A stretch of 62,469 nucleotides of DNA. Origin: UBA5500 sp023622465. GTDB taxonomy: Bacteria; Bacillota; UBA994; UBA5500. The notes below the pieces were generated by a model that had not been told where the DNA came from, did no database searches, and saw nothing but the letters and a program-made list of their open reading frames with translations. A program made the translations under genes and the position numbers. Numbering within the stretch: the stretch's first letter is position 1; each line of letters starts with the position of its first letter. The stretch lies in assembly GCA_023622465.1 (NCBI GenBank), contig JAMNZE010000093.1, positions 1 to 62,469 of the forward strand, in the 5' to 3' direction. Below are positions 25,005 to 33,574 of the stretch, one piece after another.

Positions 25005-26428
25005 TGAAGTTTGCAGAACTGGTGGAGGCTATTGCCAGTGGTCAAATCACTGTAACCGGTATAGAACACGATTCACGGCGCTTACGCCCCGGGGTCGTTT
25101 TTGTTTGTATTGTTGGCCAGCGCTTTGATGGCCATGATTTCGCTGAGCAGGCAGTGGCCGCTCAAGCCGCCTTTATTGTGGGAGAGCGTGCCCTACCCTA
25201 TCCCAATTACGTACAAGTTACCAACAGCCGGCAGGCATTGGCCGACCTGGCCTATGCCTATTACGGGAATCACAGTAAATCCATGCAGACGATAGGGATA
25301 ACTGGTACCAACGGTAAATCGACCACCTGCCATTTGCTTGCCAGCCTCTTAAATCGGGTCGGTATTCCCACCGGTCTCATCGGCACCCTAGGTGTCTTTT
25401 TGCCCGAGAATAACCGACTGGAGGAGCTTCATAATACCACCCCCGATGCGGTAAATATGGCGCGTCTGCTGGCCCAGCTAAGGCAGCAAGGGGCGCAGGT
25501 GGTGGCGCTAGAAATATCTTCTCAGGGCCTGGAACAGGAAAGGGCCCGTAATATAGAGTTTGCCGGGGTGATATTCACCAATTTAACCCAAGACCACCTG
25601 GATTATCATAAAACGATGGAGGCCTACTATCAGGCTAAACGAAAACTATTTCAGCTGCCCCACCGGCAAGCAGTTATCAATATCGATGATCCCTACGGGC
25701 GGCGCCTAGCCGACGAGCACCCCGATAGCTGGACTGTCAGCCTTTGTCGGCCAGCCCGTATTCGGGCCAGTGAAATCGATATTCGGGCCGATGGACTAAG
25801 CTTTCTTTTGGACATCGATGGCCGTAAACAACGGTTGTCAGCCCCTCTTTGTGGAGAGCACAATTTATACAATTTGTTGTTTGCCCTCGGGGGTATTGCT
25901 TGCTTAGATTTAGATCCTTTTGCTTTCCTAGAGGGAGTGCCCCATCTCACTTTACCGGAGGGGCGCTGGATGGTAATCGGCAATTCGCCCACCGTGGTTG
26001 TAGATTTTGCCCATTCTCCCGATAGCTTTGAACAGGTATTAAAGTTAGCCAGCCGGGTGGCTAAGGGTAAGATAATTACCGTCTTTGGCTGTACCGGCAA
26101 CCGCGATCGTAAGAAACGGCCAATAATGGGGGAGATAGTCAGCCGCTATAGCCAGTTTACGGTGCTTACCACCGATAGCCCGGGAGGAGAAGATCCGGAA
26201 CTTATTACCGCCGAAACTTTGCCTGGCATTCATATTCCCTATTTAGTTGAACATGATAGGGAAAAGGCCATTGCGGCGGCCATAGAGATGGCTGAGGTTG
26301 ATGACCTAGTGCTGATTTTGGGCCGTGGACATGAAGCAATCTTCGATTATGGTGCATATACGATTCCCCTCTATGACCCGGAGGTCGCTCGGCGCTGTTG
26401 GGAAAAGCGGCATCGAAGTTTAATCTAA
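25004..26428 (+). CDS. murE: MurE-like UDP-MurNAc-peptide ligase with altered specificity loop
   Basis: A 474-aa Mur ligase. The ATP loop GTNGKST is at residues 101-107, NTTPDAV is at 144-150, the probable carbamylated Lys is in YYQAKRKLF (K212), and FGCTGNRDRKKRPIMG precedes the third-residue specificity loop. Meso-diaminopimelate enzymes have DNPR there; this one has DSPG at 391-394, followed by GEDP. VSSHAL-type sequence is ISSQGL. It is translationally coupled to the FemAB gene (TGATG overlap) and away from other mur genes. It could be the only MurE with unusual specificity or a paralogue; the amino acid added cannot be stated. Confidence 0.85.
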   Translation: MKFAELVEAIASGQITVTGIEHDSRRLRPGVVFVCIVGQRFDGHDFAEQAVAAQAAFIVGERALPYPNYVQVTNSRQALADLAYAYYGNHSKSMQTIGITGTNGKSTTCHLLASLLNRVGIPTGLIGTLGVFLPENNRLEELHNTTPDAVNMARLLAQLRQQGAQVVALEISSQGLEQERARNIEFAGVIFTNLTQDHLDYHKTMEAYYQAKRKLFQLPHRQAVINIDDPYGRRLADEHPDSWTVSLCRPARIRASEIDIRADGLSFLLDIDGRKQRLSAPLCGEHNLYNLLFALGGIACLDLDPFAFLEGVPHLTLPEGRWMVIGNSPTVVVDFAHSPDSFEQVLKLASRVAKGKIITVFGCTGNRDRKKRPIMGEIVSRYSQFTVLTTDSPGGEDPELITAETLPGIHIPYLVEHDREKAIAAAIEMAEVDDLVLILGRGHEAIFDYGAYTIPLYDPEVARRCWEKRHRSLI

Positions 26429-26433
26429 CAGGC

Positions 26434-26472
26434 AAACCATACCTCTTGCTATTGGCAAGGTATGGTTTTTTT
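26434..26472 (+). terminator. Terminator of the FemAB-MurE operon
   Basis: AAACCATACC / GGTATGGTTT with a 15-nt internal part that itself contains TTGC/GCAA, then a run of seven T. Confidence 0.9.
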
Positions 26473-26567
26473 ATTGTCAATTAGCAGGAAAAACCGCTGG
26501 TGCAAAGAATCTAACATGTAGGCAACTATTAATAATGGTTGTTGTTACTGCATAGGAGGTATTTGGC

Positions 26568-28307
26568 ATGCGGCTTTCAGTTGTGGCAAAGCTTGGGATT
26601 GCTTTTCTAATCTTGATTTTACTGACCGCCGGCTCTGGAGTGGTGGCTTATAACTCACTAAAACAAAGTCAACAGATTCAGCAGTCGGTTATTGAAGCTT
26701 TAGACTTTCAAAAATTCCTTATCGAGAAAGAAAATGACCATCTCCACTGGGTGAGCCAGTTCCACGATCTTTTTGTACTGGATATTGTGCCAGAGAAATT
26801 GACCACCCATACCGAGTGCGGGCTAGGCCAGTGGTATTACTCCATTTCGTCCGCTTCCATACCGAGCTCCGCTAATCTGGATGCAGATGCTATTACCAGT
26901 GCCTCCGAGGGCCGTCGAGATCGGAACATGGAAATATACGAAGCCTTAGGCGTGGCCCATATACAAGTCCATGAGACGGGACAAAAAGCTTTAGATTTAT
27001 ATAAGGCAGGTCGGGTAAGGGAAGCCATCGATGTTTTTACCTATGAGACTACGCCGGCCATCGAAGAGGTGCAAGCGCTCTTACATGAGATGGAAGAGGT
27101 GGAAGACAGCTATATCCAGGCTTTGATAGCTGAGAGTGAAGTTGTGCGGCAGCAAGCGGTTAATGCCTTGATGGCTGCCAGTATGGTTAGTTTGGTTGCT
27201 GCCATCGGGGCCGGGTATATAATGCACCGGCAGATTGCCAAACCTATTGGCCGCATGGCAGCGGTGGCCGAAACTATTGCTCAAGGCGATTTGCGTAATT
27301 CGGAGATTAAGTATCGTAGTAGCGATGAAATAGGAACCTTGGCTACTTCCTTGGCTAAAATGGTAACTAACCTGAGAGAACTGCTGGGCAATATTCAAGA
27401 GCAGGTAATCAACGTGACCCAAGCCAGCGATACCTTAGCCGCATCGGCGGAAGAGAGCGGCAAGGCGGCTGAGCATATTGCGATTTCCATCCAGGCAGTG
27501 GCCCATGGTGGCGCCGATGCTAGTGACCGTATGCACCACCTGTCCCAGGTGGCCGATTCCTTGCAATCGGCGGCTAGCATGGCCAGGCAGTCGGCGAATG
27601 TTACCTTAGAGGCCACTACGCAAACAGCAGCGGCTGCTGAGCAAGGGGTCGTTGCCGCCGATCAGGCAGCCCAACTGCTCGACCGAGTGGCGCAGAAGGT
27701 CAGTAATTTTACGCAGGTAATAGAAGCCCTCTCCGACCGCTGCCAGCAAGTCGGTAAGATTGTGGAACTTATCCAAGGTATCGCAAAACAGACCAACCTA
27801 CTGGCCCTCAATGCCAGTATTGAAGCGGCCCGGGCTGGTGAGCACGGGCGGGGCTTTGCAGTAGTGGCTGATTCGGTACGAAATTTGGCTGACGAATCGC
27901 AGGCAGCCGCTAGCAATATCACCAGCCTCATAGAGGCCATGCAATCGGAGACCCTTGCCGCCAATGAGGCCATGGCTACTGAGGCTGTTGAGATACAAAA
28001 TCAGGTGCAAACCATCAAAGAATCCATGTCGGGCCTAGCCAATATAGCTACCATTGCCAGCGCCACCGAGCAGGAGGCCAAGCAGTTTATGCGCATTGGC
28101 GAAGAATTGGCTAAATATAGCGATGATCTGCTAGAAGTGGTGCAAGCCATGTCAACTATTTTAGAAGAGAACTCGGCGGGGGCCGAGGAAATATCGGCTG
28201 CCACCCAGGAGCAAACAGCAGGGGTGCAGGAAGTGGCAGCGGCGGCCAGCGAACTAAAGAATTTAGCAAGCTTCTTAGAGCAACTGGTTCACAATTTCCG
28301 TCTGTAA
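26568..28307 (+). CDS. Methyl-accepting chemotaxis protein with an extracytoplasmic CZB-like zinc domain
   Basis: A 579-aa chemoreceptor. TM1 is at about residues 8-28 and TM2 at about 198-222. Between them is a roughly 165-residue domain with the spacing of zinc-binding CZB domains: H58 and W61 in HLHWVSQ, C84-GLGQWY, and H131 and H135 in AHIQVHETG. A HAMP unit (RQIAKPIGRMAAVAETIAQGDL) and the signalling hairpin with QTNLLALNASIEAARAGEHGRGFAVVADSVRNLA follow. No C-terminal CheR-tethering pentapeptide is seen. It is a single gene with a good AGGAGGT site and terminator; no che genes are in the window. Confidence 0.92.
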   Translation: MRLSVVAKLGIAFLILILLTAGSGVVAYNSLKQSQQIQQSVIEALDFQKFLIEKENDHLHWVSQFHDLFVLDIVPEKLTTHTECGLGQWYYSISSASIPSSANLDADAITSASEGRRDRNMEIYEALGVAHIQVHETGQKALDLYKAGRVREAIDVFTYETTPAIEEVQALLHEMEEVEDSYIQALIAESEVVRQQAVNALMAASMVSLVAAIGAGYIMHRQIAKPIGRMAAVAETIAQGDLRNSEIKYRSSDEIGTLATSLAKMVTNLRELLGNIQEQVINVTQASDTLAASAEESGKAAEHIAISIQAVAHGGADASDRMHHLSQVADSLQSAASMARQSANVTLEATTQTAAAAEQGVVAADQAAQLLDRVAQKVSNFTQVIEALSDRCQQVGKIVELIQGIAKQTNLLALNASIEAARAGEHGRGFAVVADSVRNLADESQAAASNITSLIEAMQSETLAANEAMATEAVEIQNQVQTIKESMSGLANIATIASATEQEAKQFMRIGEELAKYSDDLLEVVQAMSTILEENSAGAEEISAATQEQTAGVQEVAAAASELKNLASFLEQLVHNFRL

Positions 28308-28312
28308 GACAA

Positions 28313-28345
28313 AAAAACAGGGCCAATAGCGGCCCTGTTTTTATT
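28313..28345 (+). terminator. Chemoreceptor gene terminator
   Basis: AACAGGGCC / GGCCCTGTT with a 6-nt loop followed by TTTATTTT. Confidence 0.92.
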
Positions 28346-28411
28346 TTGCAAGGGTAAATGATGGCTAGAATGTGGAATAACTTACATCATTCAACTTAAA
28401 AGGGATTTACT

Positions 28412-29800
28412 GTGAGTTGGCGAACCCCTATTATCAGGGGGGTGTTTGCTATCAAATACATGAAACGCATTTGGTTGATCAGTTTAGTTGGATTGCTGGT
28501 GTTAGGAAGTTTGACTTCGGTTGTGCCTCCGGCGGCCGCGGCTAATAGTAGAGGGCCTATGCTGGCGGCTTGGTATGCCAGTGAATTGGTTGGAGTGCCC
28601 CATCGTTTTGGCGGTTCTACGCCGGGGCAAGGGCTAGATAACTCGGGTTTGGTCTACCATGTATTTCAGAAGATGGGTGTGGATATGCCTCGTAGTTTAT
28701 CGGCCCAGTCTAGCTTTGGTAGTGCGGTATCTATGAACCAATTGACCGCCGGTGATCTGGTTTTCTTCAAAGGTCCCAATACCAATAATATTATCCACGT
28801 GGGTATCTACCTTGCCGATGGCGATTTTGTAGCTTCATCGAGCTCAACCAATGGCGTGGTACGACGCAATTTGAATTCCAAGTATTATTTGGAACACTAT
28901 GTGGGCGCACGAAGGGTTTCCACCAGCCGTTTCGCTCCCATCTACCAGGCAGTGGGGCAGGCGGCGCTAGAGACGGTAGGAATGCCCTATGCGGCCGGGC
29001 AAGCCACGGCTGATGGGGTGGACAATACGGGGCTAATGCGCTATATTTACGGTCAGTTTTATCTAAGTGTACCCGGCGATTTACTGGAGCAGGCGTCGGT
29101 TGGGGTGCACGTGCCCCGTTCTCAGCTACGACCGGGGGACATGATCTTTTTCCGCGGTACTAGCACCCCTACCCCTTATCGGGTAGGAATGTATGTGGGC
29201 GATAACGAGTTTGTGGTAATCGATGCTGACTTGGGTAGAGTCGTTAAGCGTAGCCTCAGTACCTCTTTCTATAGCACCCGCTACCTCTGGGCTCGTCGTC
29301 CCTATGCCAACTATGCGGAGCCGGCCAGCTTTGGGATGGGTACCGGTGTACAGCCACCGGCTCAGCAACCACCTGTACAGCAACCGCCGGCCCAGCAGCC
29401 TCCAGAACAGGAGCCGCCCCGAGACTCGGTAGCCGATCAAATAATAGCTTTAGCCCTACAACAAGTAGGTAAACGCTATGCTTTAGGAGCAACCGGTCCC
29501 AACTCCTTTGATTGTTCTGGCCTAGTCTCCTATGTGTTTGGGAAGTATGGCTATAAACTGCCGCGCGCTTCCTACAAGCAAGCCACAGTCGGACAGGTAG
29601 TAAGCCGGCAGGACTTGCAGAAGGGTGATCTGGTCTTTTTCCGCAATACCTGGCGCAACAATGGGTCCATAGATCATGTGGCAATCTACATAGGTGACGG
29701 TAAGATTGTGCACGCCATTACCTCCGGGGTGACTACCAACTCATTGACGGGGTATTGGCTCAACCACTACGCCGGCGCTCGACGTATTTTATCACCTTAA
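28412..29800 (+). CDS. Secreted NlpC/P60 peptidase with three domains, two lacking the catalytic Cys
   Basis: A 462-aa exported protein: signal peptide to about residue 44, then three NlpC/P60 domains and a Pro/Gln linker (about 312-336). Domain 3 (about 341-460) is complete: C368 in FDCSGLV, H422 in DHVAIY, H434. Domain 1 (about 48-168) has N77 (LDNSGLV) at the nucleophile position but keeps H129. Domain 2 (about 177-297) has N205 (VDNTGLM), and Arg257 replaces the His. The active domain would cut the gamma-D-Glu-diamino acid bond of peptidoglycan stem peptides; the others may bind wall. The GTG at 28412 has AAAAGGGA 7 nt upstream; ATG at 28460 has a poorer site. Confidence 0.9.
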   Translation: MSWRTPIIRGVFAIKYMKRIWLISLVGLLVLGSLTSVVPPAAAANSRGPMLAAWYASELVGVPHRFGGSTPGQGLDNSGLVYHVFQKMGVDMPRSLSAQSSFGSAVSMNQLTAGDLVFFKGPNTNNIIHVGIYLADGDFVASSSSTNGVVRRNLNSKYYLEHYVGARRVSTSRFAPIYQAVGQAALETVGMPYAAGQATADGVDNTGLMRYIYGQFYLSVPGDLLEQASVGVHVPRSQLRPGDMIFFRGTSTPTPYRVGMYVGDNEFVVIDADLGRVVKRSLSTSFYSTRYLWARRPYANYAEPASFGMGTGVQPPAQQPPVQQPPAQQPPEQEPPRDSVADQIIALALQQVGKRYALGATGPNSFDCSGLVSYVFGKYGYKLPRASYKQATVGQVVSRQDLQKGDLVFFRNTWRNNGSIDHVAIYIGDGKIVHAITSGVTTNSLTGYWLNHYAGARRILSP

Positions 29801-29810
29801 ATGGTTAAAT

Positions 29811-29850
29811 TAGGCCAAGCTCCCCATTGGGGATACTTGGCCTATTTAAA
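29811..29850 (+). terminator. Terminator of the NlpC/P60 gene
   Basis: TAGGCCAAG / CTTGGCCTA with an inner CCCC/GGGG pair, followed by TTTA. It lies before the cardiolipin synthase ribosome binding site. Confidence 0.8.
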
Positions 29851-29887
29851 TGGTTTTGGTAATCTTAGAATAAGGGGGGGGGAGTGC

Positions 29888-31321
29888 ATGTCTAGCTTTT
29901 TCCTAACCGCAATCTTGATTGCCAACATGTTCTTTGCGGTTATTATAGTTTTTGTAGAGCGCAAACGCCCACTGGCGGCCCTAGTTTGGCTGCTTTTGTT
30001 ACTTTTTTTGCCGGTGGCCGGTTTTTTATTTTACATGTTTTTCGGGCAGAAACTGCTTACCCGACGTAAATTCAGACTGAAGCAGGAAGATGATTTGCGC
30101 CACAATCGGCTTATTGCTGATCAACACCGTCAGTTGGCATGGATGCAGGACCGTTCACCAGAAGCCGATGCCGACTACCTAGGATTAGCGCGCATGAATT
30201 TGATTCAGGCATCCGCTCCCATCACTTTAGGTAATGAGGTTACCTTTTATGTTAGTGGTATAGATAAATTTGCCCAGTTGTGTGCCGATATTCGTCAAGC
30301 CCAGCGTTTTATTCACGTGGAATATTTCATTTGGCGAGACGATTTCTTAGGCCGACGCCTGGTAGAGGAATTGACGGCCAAGGCCCGGGCTGGGGTAGAG
30401 GTGAGGGTGATCATCGATGATTGGGGGTGCAAATTAACCCCTGATTCCCTGTTTCAACCCCTGAAGGTGGCCGGCGGAAAGATATATCGCTTTTTACCTA
30501 TCACCCTTAAATTTGTTTTCAATGCCAATTATCGTAATCACAGAAAAATAGTTGTCATCGACGGCAACATCGGTTACCTTGGTGGCATGAATGTGGGAAT
30601 GGAGTATCTAGGCCAGCGCCCTAAGCACAGCCCGTGGCGAGATACCCATCTGCGCATAGTGGGCCCGGCGGTGGCTTCCTTGGAAGCCCGCTTCCTGATG
30701 GATTATATGTACGTATCGGGGGAAGAAGTAGAATTGGGAGAACGATATTTACCCAGTAATGTCTTACGCCCCGGTGAAACGCCGATTCAAATAGTTTCCA
30801 GTGGCCCCGACTCCAAAGAACAACATGTTAAACAGGGCTACTTAAAGATGATCAACAGCGCCACCGAGAGTATACTTATCCAAACGCCCTATCTGGTTCC
30901 CGATGATAGTGTGTTGGAGGCATTAAAGATCGCCGCTTTTTCCGGCATTGATATCAAAATCATGTTGCCTGGCACACCCGATAAGCAGATTGTTTATAAC
31001 GTGACCATGTCCTATGCGGGAGAGTTATTGGAGGCAGGGGCACGAATCTTCCTTTATGACGGCTTCTTACATAGCAAAGCCATCGTTATCGACAGTAGCT
31101 ATTTGTCTATCGGCACGGCCAATATGGACATGCGCAGTTTCTCTCTTAATTTCGAGGTGAATGCTTTCATTTACGATCCAGAAAAGGCGCGCGAATATGA
31201 AGCTATTTTTGAGCAGGATTTGGCCAGCTCACGGGAGTTGCTGCGAGGGGAATACTATAGTCGTGGTGCATGGCAAAAATTCAAGGAAAGTGTCAGCCGG
31301 CTGTTTGCTCCTATCATGTAG
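29888..31321 (+). CDS. cls: Cardiolipin synthase (phospholipase D type)
   Basis: Condenses two phosphatidylglycerol molecules into cardiolipin at the membrane. The 477-aa protein has two N-terminal membrane helices (about residues 5-25 and 33-55, with ERKRPLAALVWLL between) and two HKD motifs: HRKIVVIDGNIGYLGGMN in the first half and HSKAIVIDSSYLSIGTANMD in the second. ATG at 29888 follows a long G-rich ribosome binding site; an in-frame ATG at 29801 would have to read through the preceding terminator hairpin and is rejected. It is preceded and followed by its own intergenic regions, so it is probably monocistronic. Confidence 0.94.
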   Translation: MSSFFLTAILIANMFFAVIIVFVERKRPLAALVWLLLLLFLPVAGFLFYMFFGQKLLTRRKFRLKQEDDLRHNRLIADQHRQLAWMQDRSPEADADYLGLARMNLIQASAPITLGNEVTFYVSGIDKFAQLCADIRQAQRFIHVEYFIWRDDFLGRRLVEELTAKARAGVEVRVIIDDWGCKLTPDSLFQPLKVAGGKIYRFLPITLKFVFNANYRNHRKIVVIDGNIGYLGGMNVGMEYLGQRPKHSPWRDTHLRIVGPAVASLEARFLMDYMYVSGEEVELGERYLPSNVLRPGETPIQIVSSGPDSKEQHVKQGYLKMINSATESILIQTPYLVPDDSVLEALKIAAFSGIDIKIMLPGTPDKQIVYNVTMSYAGELLEAGARIFLYDGFLHSKAIVIDSSYLSIGTANMDMRSFSLNFEVNAFIYDPEKAREYEAIFEQDLASSRELLRGEYYSRGAWQKFKESVSRLFAPIM

Positions 31322-31498
31322 CCACCAATTTTCCGGATTAAGGGAGTGTGAACTTTTGCACTCTGATCGAATAGTAGCTCTTCGATTTTGGCGAGTCTAT
31401 AGGAGAACAGTTTTGTTATAATAAAGAAGGGTAAGTTCCTTGGGTACCATATTAGTGGGCATGTGGCTATTTTCACTACAATGATTGGAGGAGTATGT

Positions 31499-32461
31499 AT
31501 GAAGAAGAAGATCCTGATTACAGGGGCTCTCGGTCAAATCGGTTCCGAGTTGACCCTGCACCTACGCGACATCTATGGCGATGATAACGTGGTCGCCAGC
31601 GACCTCAAACCCTCGGTGCCAGAAGGTGCCTTGGAGAATGGACCCTACGAAGTTGTTGACGTAACCGATGCGGATCAGGTAGCTGCCGTTGTCAAAAAGT
31701 ACGATGTCAATCAGATCGTCCACTTGGCAGCCATCCTTTCCGCCGTAGGCGAAGCCAAGCCAACTTTAGCTTGGAATGTAAACATGGGCGGCTTATTTAA
31801 CGTATTAGAGGTTGCACGGGAAACCGGCTGCGGAGTATTTACTCCTAGCTCCATTGCGGCTTTTGGCCCTTCCACACCGAAGGATAAGACCCCTCAGGAT
31901 ACCTTGCAGCGCCCAACTACCATGTATGGTGTAACCAAGGTGGCTGGTGAAAACCTTTGCGACTACTATTACCTGAAATATGGCGTTGACACCCGCGGTG
32001 TACGCTTCCCTGGCCTAATTTCCTATGTGGCTCTACCGGGCGGCGGTACCACCGACTATGCGGTTGACATCTACTATGAAGCGCTACGCAACAAGAAGTA
32101 TTCTTGCTTCATTGCCGAAGGTACCTATATGGACATGATGTATATGCCCGACGCTCTCATGGCTATTTCAACTCTACTGGAAGCTAATCCGGACAAGCTG
32201 GTCCACCGTAACGCTTTCAACATCACAGCCATGAGCTTTGCTCCCGAAGATATTGCGGCTGAAATCAAGAAACATATCCCCGAGTTCGAGATTACCTATG
32301 ATGTGGACCCGGTACGGCAAGCCATAGCCGAATCTTGGCCCAACTCCCTTGATGACAGCGCTGCTCGGGAAGAGTGGGGCTGGAATCCGAAGTACGACTT
32401 GGCCAGCATGACCACCGACATGCTGGAAAAACTGCGTGTGAAACTGAATATCCAGGAGTAG
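31499..32461 (+). CDS. NAD-dependent epimerase/dehydratase family protein, short-chain L-threonine 3-dehydrogenase type
   Basis: A 320-aa extended SDR. The nucleotide loop reads ITGALGQIGSEL (residues about 7-18), and the active-site pair is YGVTK (Tyr and Lys) after TPSSIAAFGPSTPKD. The sequence from RGVRFPGLISYVALPGGGTTDYAVDIYYEAL and DMMYMPDALMA is characteristic of the epimerase-like threonine dehydrogenases, which make 2-amino-3-ketobutyrate from threonine. ATG at 31499 follows GGAGGAG; a longer reading from 31463 lacks a site. A KBL-type gene that would complete the route lies at 39764-40978 in the same window, on the other strand. Confidence 0.86.
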   Translation: MKKKILITGALGQIGSELTLHLRDIYGDDNVVASDLKPSVPEGALENGPYEVVDVTDADQVAAVVKKYDVNQIVHLAAILSAVGEAKPTLAWNVNMGGLFNVLEVARETGCGVFTPSSIAAFGPSTPKDKTPQDTLQRPTTMYGVTKVAGENLCDYYYLKYGVDTRGVRFPGLISYVALPGGGTTDYAVDIYYEALRNKKYSCFIAEGTYMDMMYMPDALMAISTLLEANPDKLVHRNAFNITAMSFAPEDIAAEIKKHIPEFEITYDVDPVRQAIAESWPNSLDDSAAREEWGWNPKYDLASMTTDMLEKLRVKLNIQE

Positions 32462-32481
32462 TAATCAGTCCCCATAGGAAA

Positions 32482-32512
32482 AACGGTTGCTTGCCATGCA
32501 AGCAACCGTTCT
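32482..32512. terminator. Terminator between the threonine dehydrogenase and protease genes
   Basis: AACGGTTGCTTGC / GCAAGCAACCGTT with a 3-nt loop and T-rich flanks on both strands, between convergent genes. Confidence 0.9.
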
Positions 32513-33471
32513 TATATGGGTAGCATACTTATTTGCAGTAAACGTTCCACGTGGGAAATAGGGTTGCAAATGGTTAGCCCCCCACCACCGGCGAAAAGCA
32601 GTCCGACTGCCCGGCGCTCATTATCAACCACTAGAGAGCCACTATCTCCCGGAGCACTGGGCAAGTCACTAATAATCTGGTCGGTGAATATGGCCGTACC
32701 TGCTGCACCGTAACTTACCCGTACCGCGGCACGAAGCAAGAGTATAATTCCTTGGGTAACGCCGGTGGTGCGGCCACTTTTCTGCACCAACAGATCCAAC
32801 TCGGCCTCCCGAGTGCCGGTAACAGGGCCGATGCCGAGGATTTCCGGGTCTAAGGACTTGTCGGGTACTGGCTGAGCCACCGCCGCGTCTACCAAATTGG
32901 TGAGTTGGGTCATTGTCCCTTCTGGCCCGTAGTTAAAGGTCGTAATCTGCTGGTTGGCGGTCAGGAAGGTAAGGGCTTGAAAGCGAGCAAGTTTGGCAAT
33001 CAGCGAGTCGGGCAGGCGCCCCCCATCTATGGGGCCGGGGAGAAGGATGGGATCGCCAATATAGGCCCGGTGATCGCGGCCGTTGCTGGAGTTGGCCAGT
33101 ACATGATTGTTGGACAAAATGAGTGGGGCAGCACTCGTTTGATCATAGACTACTGCTCCAAAGGTACCGGCGGTAATACGGTAGTGGCCGATGCTCATAC
33201 CGGGCGCTGCCGTTTGGGTTGGTTGCTGGGTGGATAGGGCTTGAAACGGACCCCCAGTGATGACATCGGTGGGGTAACCGGCGATCGATGCGGGAACGAT
33301 ATCGGCTGGCGCTAGGGCTTGTAAGGGCAGTTTTTCGGCAACCATAACAGTAATACAGAGCTTGTCGGTTTTCCGCCTCCCTTTGACTTTGATGCCAATG
33401 CCTACCCCAACCACATTAGCTTTCTGCAGTAATTGGCCGGCATGGGTCGCTAACGTGGCCTCTAAAGTCAT
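32512..33471 (-). CDS. Trypsin-like serine protease of the Nal1-like group, no signal peptide
   Basis: A 319-aa protein with a chymotrypsin-fold triad in order: H123 in LSNNHVLANSS, D195 in NLVDAAVAQP and S277 in APGDSGSLVV. The N terminus (HAGQLLQKANVVGVGIGIKVKGRRKTDKLCITVMV) resembles the leading domain of bacterial proteins annotated as chymotrypsin-like or Nal1-like. There is no signal peptide or membrane segment, so a cytoplasmic or unconventional location is implied. ATG at 33471 has AAAGGAGG 8 nt upstream. It is divergent from the diaminopropionate lyase gene. The target is unknown. Confidence 0.78.
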   Translation of the reverse strand: MTLEATLATHAGQLLQKANVVGVGIGIKVKGRRKTDKLCITVMVAEKLPLQALAPADIVPASIAGYPTDVITGGPFQALSTQQPTQTAAPGMSIGHYRITAGTFGAVVYDQTSAAPLILSNNHVLANSSNGRDHRAYIGDPILLPGPIDGGRLPDSLIAKLARFQALTFLTANQQITTFNYGPEGTMTQLTNLVDAAVAQPVPDKSLDPEILGIGPVTGTREAELDLLVQKSGRTTGVTQGIILLLRAAVRVSYGAAGTAIFTDQIISDLPSAPGDSGSLVVDNERRAVGLLFAGGGGLTICNPISHVERLLQISMLPI

Positions 33472-33574
33472 TGCTGCAGCCTCCTTTCGCTCCATCTTAT
33501 GCCTAACACCGGCACAGCAGAATAGCAGGAGCTGCCGCATAGAGAGCGAAATTAGAGGCAAGGAGGGATTTAGA

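Noticed and set aside
31322..31498. Glycine riboswitch or other leader before the threonine dehydrogenase gene
   Set aside because: The 177-nt region contains only a weak GAGTG/CACTC hairpin and a TATAAT without a good -35. No glycine aptamer core was found.
33362..33574. N-terminal extension of the diaminopropionate lyase
   Set aside because: It would cover the divergent protease start and its promoter region. The GTG at 33575 has AAGGAGGG and begins where homologues begin.
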